A stretch of 20,088 bases of DNA from the NCBI GenBank assembly GCA_037441725.1, contig JBBIRT010000058.1, positions 1 to 20,088 of the forward strand. The letters are read 5' to 3'. The stretch's first letter is position 1; each line of letters begins with the position of its first letter. This document shows positions 13,358 through 20,088 of the stretch, one piece after another. The stretch is from JBBIRT01 sp037441725. Its GTDB lineage: Bacteria > Desulfobacterota > BSN033 > UBA1163. A model generated the notes under the pieces. It was not told the DNA's origin, did not search any database, and saw only the letters and a list, made by a program, of their open reading frames with translations. Both the position numbers and the translations under genes were made by a program.

Positions 13358-16051
13358 ATGAGCGGAGAGATGAAAAGAACCGAAGAGGAGATGGTTAGGC
13401 TGAATCAGGAGCTTTCGATTCTCAATGCGATCAGCCAGACTGTCAATCAATCCATTGATTTGGATGAAATCTTAAACAAGAGCTTAGATAAGATGATGGA
13501 GATGATTGGGGTGAATTCAGTTGGAGTTCATCTCATTGATAAGCGGACAGATGAGGTTGTCTTTGTGGCCCAAAGGGGAGTTTCCAAAAGATTATTGGAA
13601 GGCATAAAACGATTAAAATTCGGGGAAGGGATTACGGGAAAGGTGGCGGTCACCGGCGAATCCATGTTCATTGAAGATTACCCCAATCATCCAGAAGCCT
13701 TGAGCTTACTGGTGGAAGAAGGATTGAAATTTCTTGCCGTCATTCCTCTTAAATCGAGAGAAAGAATTTATGGGACCCTGAATATTGCCCGGAAGGAGTC
13801 ACCTAAGGTGACCCCCTTTGAAAAGAATCTTTTCAACTCAATTGGCCAAATCATCAGTGGTGCCATGGAGAGGGCTTTCCTCTATACTGAAAATGTAAAA
13901 CGTCTGGAAGAGTTGAAAACACTCTATTCAATCAGCCAGGAGATTGCCCTGAAGTTGGAATTAAGGGTCATCCTCCAAAAGATCATCGAGAGCGCGGTTG
14001 AACTTCTGAGGGCGGAATCGGGAAGCATTGCTCTCTGGGATAATCGGAAGCAGAATTATCTCATTGCCATCGTTCACCAATTACCAGAATCCCTTATTGG
14101 AAGAGAGATATCCTCTTCTTGGGGAGGTGTCATTGGGGAAGTCATTACTAAGAAAAATCCTATTCTCATTAAAGATTATGAACATTATCCATCTCGATTC
14201 AAAGAATTGGATCCCTATCATTTTAAACAAGTCATAGGGGTACCTCTCATCGTCAGGGAGATGATCATCGGGACCATGGTCATTGGATCTTCAGATCCTG
14301 AGATCAACTATCAACAAGGGGACATTGACCTCCTTTTCAATTTTGCCCATCAGGCAGCCATTGCCATCGGAAATGCTAAGCTCTATGAGGACTCGCTAGC
14401 AAAGATTAAACAATTGACAGCCCTTTATGACATGGGTAAAACCCTCTCTTCGACCTTGGATTTGGATGAATTATTTAAGAAGGCATTGGAGCTTCTTAAA
14501 GATCACTTTGGCTATACCTCTTGCGGGATCCTTCTTTTGGATGAGGAGAGGAATGAACTCTATATCAAACAGATCATGGGAAGAAATGGAGAAGAGGGTC
14601 AGAAACAGAGATTTCGGGTGGGAATCGATGGGATTGTAGGGTGGGTGGCCAAGACAGGTGAACCCTTTTACGCTCCTGATGTATCGAAGGAGCCTCGCTA
14701 TCTCCCCAAGGGAACATCCATTAAATCTGGAGTTGTCTTCCCCTTAAAAGTAAGAGATCAGATTTTTGGAGTTTTAAATATCGAGAGTGATGAGGTTAAT
14801 CGATTTGATGAAGAGGATTTGAAAGTTCTCTCCTCTTTTGCAAGCCAATTGAGTATTTCCATTGAAAATGCCCAACTCTTTTCCAATTTAAAACAGACCC
14901 TCCAAGAATTGAAACATGCTCAGGATCAGATGGTTCAGGCTGAGAAGTTAAGGGCGATGGGAGAGATGGCCAGTGGGGTGGCACACGATTTCAATAATGT
15001 CTTAGCGGTCATTTTGGGGAATGTCCAACTTCTCCTCCATCAACTGGATCGCCTCAGCCCTGAAGAGATTCGAGAGGGATTGAAAGTGATCGAGCGTTCC
15101 TCAAAGGATGGAGCAGAGACTGTCCGGCGCATCCAAGAATTTACGGGGATGAGAAAGGATAAGGAATTCGTCTCCCTTTCCCTCAACAAGATTGTTGAGG
15201 AAGTGATCACCATTACTCAGCCTCGCTGGAGGGATCAGGTTCAAAAACAAGGGGTACAGATTGAATTGAATACCCAATTAGGGGAGATCCCATTGATTAT
15301 GGGAAATCCTCATGAACTGAGAGAGGTGCTGACCAATATCATTTTCAATGCAGTGGATGCAATGCCTAAAGGAGGGAAACTTACTATTGCCACCCAATCT
15401 CAGAGTGAGGATTGGGTCGAGATGAGAATCTCTGATACAGGCATCGGGATGACCGAGGAGGTGAAGAAGAGGGTATTTGACCCATTCTTTACTACCAAAG
15501 GGGTAACGAATTCAGGTTTGGGGATGAGTGTTTCCTTTGGAATCATTAAACGTCATGGAGGAGAGATCCTGATCGAGAGCGAACCAGGGAAAGGAACCAC
15601 CTTTATCATCCATCTTCCTAAGGGATATGAAGGGGAAGAAACCGTCGTGAAAGAGGTTGCCCCTATCAAAGAGGTAAGCCGAGCCCGGATTCTTGTGATC
15701 GATGATGATGAGTCTGTTCGGGATATTCTTTCTCGGATCTTAGAGACCCAGGGCCATCAGGTCATCGTTGCCTGTGATGGAGAAGAAGGGATTGAGCAGT
15801 TTAAGTCAGAGCCCTTTGATCTGGTTTTTACGGATCTGGGGATGCCTCGGTTATCCGGATGGGAAGTAGGAAAGGCGATCAAAGAGATTGATCCAAAAGT
15901 TCCTATTGCGATGATCACTGGATGGGGGGTAGAGTTAGACCGAGAAAAGATGAGCGAAAGCGGGATCAACCTCATCGTCTCAAAACCTTTCAACTTTGAT
16001 CAAGTCATTCAATTGGTTGCTGAAGCCCTTGAGTTGAGACAAAGGATGTAA
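13358..16051 (+). CDS. Soluble hybrid histidine kinase with three GAF domains and a receiver
   Basis: 897 residues with no TM segment or signal peptide, so a cytoplasmic sensor. Order: short N-terminal coiled coil, GAF 1 (about 28-175), GAF 2 (195-345), GAF 3 (362-512), a coiled-coil linker, the dimerisation/phospho-acceptor domain with His543 in GVAHDFNNVL, the ATPase domain (N box NIIFNAVDAM, G1 DTGIGM, F box FDPFFTT, G2 GLGMS) and a C-terminal receiver (about 776-893; DDD near 782-784, phospho-acceptor Asp826 in FTDLGMP). The three GAF domains could sense ligands, heme or redox state; nothing in the sequence fixes which. No output domain is present, so phosphate must pass to another regulator, and the NtrC-type protein at 7083 is a reasonable but unproven partner. 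A GGGAGAAAAG stretch precedes the ATG. Confidence 0.95.
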   Translation: MSGEMKRTEEEMVRLNQELSILNAISQTVNQSIDLDEILNKSLDKMMEMIGVNSVGVHLIDKRTDEVVFVAQRGVSKRLLEGIKRLKFGEGITGKVAVTGESMFIEDYPNHPEALSLLVEEGLKFLAVIPLKSRERIYGTLNIARKESPKVTPFEKNLFNSIGQIISGAMERAFLYTENVKRLEELKTLYSISQEIALKLELRVILQKIIESAVELLRAESGSIALWDNRKQNYLIAIVHQLPESLIGREISSSWGGVIGEVITKKNPILIKDYEHYPSRFKELDPYHFKQVIGVPLIVREMIIGTMVIGSSDPEINYQQGDIDLLFNFAHQAAIAIGNAKLYEDSLAKIKQLTALYDMGKTLSSTLDLDELFKKALELLKDHFGYTSCGILLLDEERNELYIKQIMGRNGEEGQKQRFRVGIDGIVGWVAKTGEPFYAPDVSKEPRYLPKGTSIKSGVVFPLKVRDQIFGVLNIESDEVNRFDEEDLKVLSSFASQLSISIENAQLFSNLKQTLQELKHAQDQMVQAEKLRAMGEMASGVAHDFNNVLAVILGNVQLLLHQLDRLSPEEIREGLKVIERSSKDGAETVRRIQEFTGMRKDKEFVSLSLNKIVEEVITITQPRWRDQVQKQGVQIELNTQLGEIPLIMGNPHELREVLTNIIFNAVDAMPKGGKLTIATQSQSEDWVEMRISDTGIGMTEEVKKRVFDPFFTTKGVTNSGLGMSVSFGIIKRHGGEILIESEPGKGTTFIIHLPKGYEGEETVVKEVAPIKEVSRARILVIDDDESVRDILSRILETQGHQVIVACDGEEGIEQFKSEPFDLVFTDLGMPRLSGWEVGKAIKEIDPKVPIAMITGWGVELDREKMSESGINLIVSKPFNFDQVIQLVAEALELRQRM

Positions 16052-16074
16052 CTCTTAGGGAGGGGACAGAGAGC

Positions 16075-16995
16075 TTATCCCCATCTCCATAGAGCAATTA
16101 CAAGGGTGATCAGAAAGACAAAAATCAGATTGAGGTAGGCCATGAAATAGAAAAGCTTCTCATGAGGAGGCTTTTTCTTTTTTGATTCTGTCGAAATCAA
16201 TTCACCTACAAGGGGCATTTTCAGAATCTTATCCTCTCCATGAGGAGCGGATGGAAGAAGCTCGGTCAGGTCATTTCCTGCAAAATGTTTTTTCAAATGG
16301 GTTCCATCCTTCCATAATGGACTCTGACTGGCCTCATAGATCTTTCCTTTATAAGCAAAATAGGCAGGTTTTCCTTCCTTCCCATTAAAAAAAGAGAGCT
16401 CTTCAAAGGTCAATCTATCCTTTTTAGGGTGTAAGGGAGTTTTCCCATTCCTTCTTAGCTTTGGTCCGATGAGGAAGGTGACAATAGCAGCTGAGGTTGC
16501 CATGATCAGGAATAAGATGATTTTGATACTTAAAAGGATTCCAAACCTGGTGGTATAAAGCATATTGAAACTGGAAATTCGAGAAAGGGTTAAAAGCGTT
16601 CCTGTAATAGCCATAACTCCAATGCTAAGCCATCCAAGGATCAGTTCTCCCTTAGGTAATCCTTTTGCTGCATAGGCAGGTTTTAAGAGGAGGTGGACAT
16701 AGAAGATAGTCCCAAACCAGGCAATGGCCGTGAGGAGATGGAGATAGCCAATGATCAAATGAATCATTTTTTGAAATGGGCTAAGAGTGGACCGGAACCC
16801 TTTTGCAACTAAATCCTCTTTAAAATGTTCTCCCTCTTTCGTCAATTTCCCCCCAGTGGCTTCGATATGACAGACTTTACAATCGAATCCTGTCTGGTCA
16901 GCATATTCAGGAAATGAAAAGGAAAGGGAAGAGCAGGTTAATCCCAGGAAGAGGATGATAGAAGTTGTAAATAGTTTTTTTAGATTATTACCCAT
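16075..16995 (-). CDS. Membrane redox protein: single c-heme site, CopD-like core and cytochrome b5-like domain
   Basis: 306 residues. A signal segment (about 8-28) leads to one CKVCH heme c motif (39-43). A CopD-like membrane unit follows with TM helices near 78-103, 116-138 and 150-176; the first has His79, His86 and His101. A basic loop (KLRRNGKTPLHPKKDR) then leads into a cytochrome b5-like domain (about 194-266: LTFEELSFFNGKEGKPAYFA, WKDGTHLKKHFAG, APHGED) with His233, His237 and His252 as heme-ligand candidates, and a last TM helix (281-303). By the positive-inside rule the b5 domain is cytoplasmic and the c heme periplasmic. I start at ATG 16995 because GGGAGAAGGG precedes it; the frame is open 46 codons further, into the phosphorylase gene. 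It lies 59 nt after the phosphorylase, in the same transcript direction. Confidence 0.85.
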   Translation of the reverse strand: MGNNLKKLFTTSIILFLGLTCSSLSFSFPEYADQTGFDCKVCHIEATGGKLTKEGEHFKEDLVAKGFRSTLSPFQKMIHLIIGYLHLLTAIAWFGTIFYVHLLLKPAYAAKGLPKGELILGWLSIGVMAITGTLLTLSRISSFNMLYTTRFGILLSIKIILFLIMATSAAIVTFLIGPKLRRNGKTPLHPKKDRLTFEELSFFNGKEGKPAYFAYKGKIYEASQSPLWKDGTHLKKHFAGNDLTELLPSAPHGEDKILKMPLVGELISTESKKKKPPHEKLFYFMAYLNLIFVFLITLVIALWRWG

Positions 16996-17054
16996 TGGAT
17001 AGCCCTTCTCCCTTTCTTTCCTTTGTGGAGGAAGAGGATAGAGATGATTAGAGG

Positions 17055-18752
17055 CTAATGAAAATATGCGTTTAAAACGTATTGTTGGATCATTCGATGG
17101 GTATTGAAGAACGATCCATTCAAGGCGATACAATGGAGCATGACATCGATGAAATGTTCTCGATCCTGATAGAACAAAGGAAGGATAACCTTTTCTAATT
17201 TATCATAGAGCGATAGCGCATCCAAGAGGTGATTGCGATTTTCCCCTGTCCCTGGATTGTCTTCTCCAATCGACCATCCTGTGATCCCTTCGATGTGGCC
17301 TTCGATCCACCATCCATCTAAGATGCTTAGACTGGGGACCCCGTTGAGTGCGGCTTTCATTCCACTTGTCCCCGAAGCCTCCAGAGGAGGTTGGGGGGTA
17401 TTGAGCCATAGGTCCACGCCAGAGGTCATCATCTTTCCCAGTTCCATATCATAATTTTCGAGATAGGCGATCTTTAACTCTTTCTTGAGGCTCTCCTTGA
17501 TTTGAAAGATCTTTTTTATGATCTCTTTCCCGCCCTGATCTTGGGGATGGGCTTTTCCTGCATAAATCACTTGAAAAGAACCGCCCTGAGATGAAATCTT
17601 TTTAAGCCGTTCAATATCTGTAAAAAGGAGGTCTCCTCTTTTATAGGGAGTAGACCTCCGTGCAAAGCCAATGGTAAATACGTCCACATCCATACCGAGG
17701 TTGGTTTCCCGGTTGACATACTGGATGAGATGTCTTTTGGTTTTGAGGTGAGTTTTCCAAACCTCGGTTTTTGGGATGGATAAGGCATAGCGGAGCGCAA
17801 AATTATCCTGCCTCCATCCAGGGATGTATTGATCATAGAGATCCTGTAGGGGATCAGCGACCCAGGTGGCTGCATGAACTCCATTGGTGATTGCGTCGAT
17901 GGTATACCCCGCAAACATCAATTTTGAAATCTCTCCATGTTTTTTGGCCACCCCATTCACATAATGGCTCAAGCGGAGGGCCAGGTAGGTCATGTTCAAG
18001 GTATTCCCATCATGAAGGAGTTGTTGGTTCATCAGAAACTCTTTGGCATCCCTAAAGACCTGGTTGACCAAATCCAGAGGAAATTGATCATGCCCTGTAG
18101 GGACAGGGGTATGGGTGGTAAAGATGCATCTCTTTCGTACCCTCTCAATATGAATCTCAGAGACTGTTTTATCTCCTGAGTTCACCATTTCTTCATATAA
18201 AAGCTCGAGGGTGAGAAGACTGGCATGACCTTCATTCATATGGAATCGCTCGATTTGATGATACCCAAGGGATCTGAGCATCCTTACCCCACCGATTCCA
18301 AGGATCATTTCCTGACAGAGGCGATACTTCTGATCCCCACCATAGAGGAAATGGGTGAGTGTTCTGTCCCAATCTGAGTTTCCAGGTAGGTCTGTGTCTA
18401 ATAGGTATACCGGTATGTTAAAACCACTGATTCCGATGACTTCATATTTCCAGGCACGAATTTGAACGGATCGGCCCTCTATGGTCAAGGAGGCTCTTTC
18501 AGGCATCTCCACCAAGAAATCTTCCACCACCCATGCGACAGGTTCTTCCCTCTGCCATCCTTTTTCATCCAGCTTTTGGTAAAAGTAACCCTTTCGATGG
18601 AGAAGGGAGATAGCAACCATCGGAACTTTAAGATCCGCTGCAGAACGAATCGTATCGCCTGCCAATACACCAAGACCCCCACTATAGGTGGGGATTTCTG
18701 TTTCCAATCCGATTTCCATTGAGAAATAGGCAATGGTCCGAGGTTCATCCAT
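17055..18752 (-). CDS. glgP: Alpha-glucan (glycogen) phosphorylase, short form (GT35)
   Basis: 565 residues. It releases glucose 1-phosphate from alpha-1,4-glucans using pyridoxal phosphate. Family blocks include YSGGLGVLAGD (22-33), HMNEGHASLL, TTHTPVPTGHDQF, NGVHAATW, FARRSTPYKRGDLLF, YAGKAHPQD and SGTSGMKAALNGVPSLSILD, where Lys466 should hold the cofactor. It is shorter than the roughly 800-residue classical enzymes and matches the compact branch found in many thermophiles, archaea and anaerobes. I start at ATG 18752, which has AAGGAG about 10 nt upstream; an ATG 14 codons earlier (18794) has no suitably placed site. A 21-codon leader ORF with a strong ribosome-binding site ends inside its first codons, so translation may be coupled. 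No other glycogen gene is in the window. Confidence 0.94.
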   Translation of the reverse strand: MDEPRTIAYFSMEIGLETEIPTYSGGLGVLAGDTIRSAADLKVPMVAISLLHRKGYFYQKLDEKGWQREEPVAWVVEDFLVEMPERASLTIEGRSVQIRAWKYEVIGISGFNIPVYLLDTDLPGNSDWDRTLTHFLYGGDQKYRLCQEMILGIGGVRMLRSLGYHQIERFHMNEGHASLLTLELLYEEMVNSGDKTVSEIHIERVRKRCIFTTHTPVPTGHDQFPLDLVNQVFRDAKEFLMNQQLLHDGNTLNMTYLALRLSHYVNGVAKKHGEISKLMFAGYTIDAITNGVHAATWVADPLQDLYDQYIPGWRQDNFALRYALSIPKTEVWKTHLKTKRHLIQYVNRETNLGMDVDVFTIGFARRSTPYKRGDLLFTDIERLKKISSQGGSFQVIYAGKAHPQDQGGKEIIKKIFQIKESLKKELKIAYLENYDMELGKMMTSGVDLWLNTPQPPLEASGTSGMKAALNGVPSLSILDGWWIEGHIEGITGWSIGEDNPGTGENRNHLLDALSLYDKLEKVILPLFYQDREHFIDVMLHCIALNGSFFNTHRMIQQYVLNAYFH

Positions 18753-18810
18753 GTCTCTTTTTCTCCTTATTATTCCAACAACCTTTTTGGTCATAAGACA
18801 AACTGACCAT
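18745..18810 (-). CDS. 21-codon leader ORF overlapping the phosphorylase start
   Basis: ATG at 18810 is preceded, at 8-nt spacing, by AAGGAGGG (18819-18826 on the plus strand), the best ribosome-binding site in the area. The frame encodes 21 residues beginning MVSLSYDQKG and rich in Lys and Asn, and stops at TGA 18745-18747, just inside the phosphorylase coding start (18752) in another frame. It looks like a coupling or attenuation leader, though whether the peptide itself matters is unknown. Too short to judge by composition. Confidence 0.45.
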   Translation of the reverse strand: MVSLSYDQKGCWNNKEKKRHG

Positions 18811-18826
18811 CAAGTCAACCCTCCTT

Positions 18827-19114
18827 TATAAAAGATTAGTAATGCTTTAGAATTGGAAGAATGGAGGAAATAGGAATGAGAACTCAATTGATATTTACCG
18901 AATTTGAGTGATTTAAGATTGCTCAGGGGTGACAGGAATCTTTCAACATCAAAGGTAATAATCAGTGATGTTTTAGAGGCCATCAAGATGGTTAGATTTA
19001 AAAGATATGTTCAAATCTGTTCTTAATATCAACAAGTTAATGGTTACTTGTTAAAACAATCAAACCTCTTGAGGGAAAGGGATCTTGTTGGATTCCTAAA
19101 ACTATTTTAATGGA
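18827..19114 (-). other. Intergenic region between the coiled-coil gene and the phosphorylase leader
   Basis: I see no gene here. It should hold the end of the upstream transcript and the phosphorylase promoter. AACAAGT (19031-19037) and ACTTGTT (19046-19052) form a 7-bp inverted repeat with an 8-nt loop but no T-tract, so an operator is as likely as a terminator. On the minus strand TTGAAA and CCCC near 18945-18925 resemble a sigma-32 promoter, but the spacing is too short. No convincing promoter found. Confidence 0.35.
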
Positions 19115-19777
19115 TTATCCTTTTGGCCTTAAAGGAACTCGATACTTTTTCTCTAATTCTTTGTCTAAAGAAACATCTCTTACGGTTTTAGAATCAAAAT
19201 CTCCTTCAAAAAACCATCCCTGGGTTGTATTCTTTATCCTGTCTTCTTCGGTCTGGTATTGGAAGGAAACCAAATAGAGAGAATCTGTAAAGTGATAAAA
19301 ATATTTCATCATTCCTGAGGCCCTTTCTATTTCTCGGTCGATTTCATCGATCAGCTTTTTCGCCTCTTCAGAAAGGTCTTTTGCCTTTAAAAAACCTTTC
19401 CCTCGAGGGAGGAGATAGAATTGAATGGACACATAATCTTCTTTGAGTTGATTAATCCGTTGAGCAAAATATTTTGGATCGTTTTCGATCAGTAATTCAG
19501 ATGCAAGACTTCCATCCCTTAAAAACCCCAAGTCCTTCATTTTAACTAACCCTCTTTTTATCTTTTCCATGGATCCCTTAAAATTCTCGAGTAAACTTGG
19601 TCCATATTTCTCTGAATCATAGAGCTCCCCTACAGAAATGGCATTTTCTGCTTTCCACCCAATCACCTTTAAATCCCCTTTAATCTTTTCTGATAGGTTT
19701 TGAATCTCTTCATAGAGATCATTTTTCCCTCTGGTATATTTTTTAACCAACTCAATGACCTGTTTCTTCCTCTCCAT
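19115..19777 (-). CDS. Coiled-coil hypothetical protein, main part of an interrupted membrane-anchored protein
   Basis: 220 residues from ATG 19777, rich in Lys, Glu and Leu with long predicted helices (MERKKQVIELVKK, LSEEAKKLIDEIDREIE); I recognise no family. The C-terminal part (about 155-215) is less helical (YFYHFTDSLYLVSFQYQ, GWFFEGDFD). The frame is open for 31 more codons upstream with protein-like sequence (FPVEPPSKETKSFYEEE) and then meets TAA 19871-19873; on the far side the same frame encodes a start, a strong ribosome-binding site and a TM helix. ATG 19777 has no well-spaced ribosome-binding site. The likely ancestral gene runs 19948 to 19115, 277 residues, anchored in the membrane with the coiled-coil part in the periplasm. 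Confidence 0.7.
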   Translation of the reverse strand: MERKKQVIELVKKYTRGKNDLYEEIQNLSEKIKGDLKVIGWKAENAISVGELYDSEKYGPSLLENFKGSMEKIKRGLVKMKDLGFLRDGSLASELLIENDPKYFAQRINQLKEDYVSIQFYLLPRGKGFLKAKDLSEEAKKLIDEIDREIERASGMMKYFYHFTDSLYLVSFQYQTEEDRIKNTTQGWFFEGDFDSKTVRDVSLDKELEKKYRVPLRPKG

Positions 19778-19870
19778 TTCCTCTTCATAAAAGCTTTTCG
19801 TCTCCTTGGAGGGAGGTTCTACTGGAAATCGATCCAGAACGATCGATTTATAATGATAGAAGGCTGTAAA

Positions 19871-19948
19871 TTAGTAGATTAGAAAAAGAAAGATGGCTAT
19901 TGCTACTGCCAACATAGAGATGACAACGATTTTATCCCTTTTTTCCAT
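19871..19948 (-). pseudogene. N-terminal TM-anchor fragment of the interrupted coiled-coil protein
   Basis: A 25-codon frame starting at ATG 19948 with GAGGGG (19957-19962) at 8-nt spacing. It encodes MEKRDK followed by a hydrophobic helix (IVVISMLAVAIAIFLFLIY), then TAA 19871-19873. The same frame continues past the stop with FTAFYHYKS and runs into the coiled-coil protein. On its own it could be a free 25-residue membrane peptide, but the open, protein-like continuation makes a split gene more likely. Confidence 0.55.
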
Positions 19949-20040
19949 AGTATCATCCCCTCAAAGGATTGAAGTTTGCTGCTGCTCTTTTTGATTATCT
20001 AATGAAGGGTAAAAACTGTTCATCCCACCCAAATAGGATT

Positions 20041-20069
20041 TTAATATTATAATTTTAAGAAAATATCAA
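20041..20069 (-). promoter_or_regulatory. Candidate sigma-70 promoter for the membrane-anchored coiled-coil gene
   Basis: Read on the minus strand, TTGATA (20064-20069) and TATTAA (20041-20046) are 17 bp apart, about 95 nt upstream of ATG 19948. The surroundings are AT-rich, which raises the chance of a fortuitous match. Confidence 0.4.
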
Positions 20070-20088
20070 GCATTTTTTATGGTGCTAA

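Noticed and set aside
13297..13398. 33-codon ORF overlapping the start of the hybrid kinase
   Set aside because: It is out of frame with the kinase, has no clear ribosome-binding site, and its sequence is not recognisable.
16058..16085. GGGGA/TCCCC hairpin between the convergent kinase and membrane-protein genes
   Set aside because: Only 5 bp with an 11-nt loop and no T-run on either strand; too weak to call a terminator.
16996..17133. Longer start (ATG 17133) for the c/CopD/b5 membrane protein
   Set aside because: It would overlap the phosphorylase gene and put 46 residues ahead of a clear signal peptide; ATG 16995 has GGGAGAAGGG just upstream.

Overview
The window looks like chromosome from an anaerobic, respiring Gram-negative bacterium, most likely of the Desulfobacterota (Deltaproteobacteria) type. 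The pointers are an 11-heme c-type cytochrome paired with a membrane cytochrome b, an NtrC-type sigma-54 activator, a periplasmic-type M48/TPR protease, an AmmeMemoRadiSam protein B with an N-terminal extension, and moderate to low G+C with AT-rich intergenic regions. The lineage is inferred from gene content, not from a marker gene. I see no rRNA, tRNA, CRISPR array, transposase or phage gene.

Layout. (1) 66-3033, plus strand: a tiny acidic protein, a small multi-zinc-ribbon protein and the Lon protease, which appears to have its own promoter and a 5' mRNA hairpin. (2) 3107-4345: a Memo-family protein ending in a clear terminator, then a small convergent coiled-coil gene on the minus strand. 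(3) 5050-7016: YjbQ, an overlapping PPP-type phosphoesterase and a HAD hydrolase. (4) 7083-11136: a sigma-54 activator, a two-TM small protein, a long AT-rich control region with overlapping -24/-12 elements, the 11-heme cytochrome and its cytochrome b partner, closed by a 14-bp-stem terminator. (5) 11310-16051: an M48/TPR protease interrupted by an in-frame TAA, a DUF2284 cysteine-rich protein and a soluble triple-GAF hybrid histidine kinase. (6) 18810-16075, minus strand: a 21-codon leader ORF, a short-form alpha-glucan phosphorylase, and a membrane protein joining one c-type heme site, a CopD-like membrane core and a cytochrome b5-like domain. (7) 19948-19115, minus strand: a membrane-anchored coiled-coil protein, also interrupted by an in-frame TAA after its TM anchor.

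How it may work together. The centre is a regulated electron-transfer module. A cytochrome b would exchange electrons with the quinone pool and a periplasmic 11-heme wire would carry them onward. It probably depends on sigma-54, with the activator encoded just upstream and a GAF-rich kinase nearby as a possible signal input. The c/CopD/b5 membrane protein is a second possible electron path across the membrane.

The most notable observation is that two exported or membrane-anchored proteins each carry a single in-frame TAA just after the N-terminal targeting segment. In both cases the reading frame is intact on either side and the next codon is TTT. TAA also ends normal genes here, so the options are recent nonsense mutation, sequence error or context-dependent readthrough.
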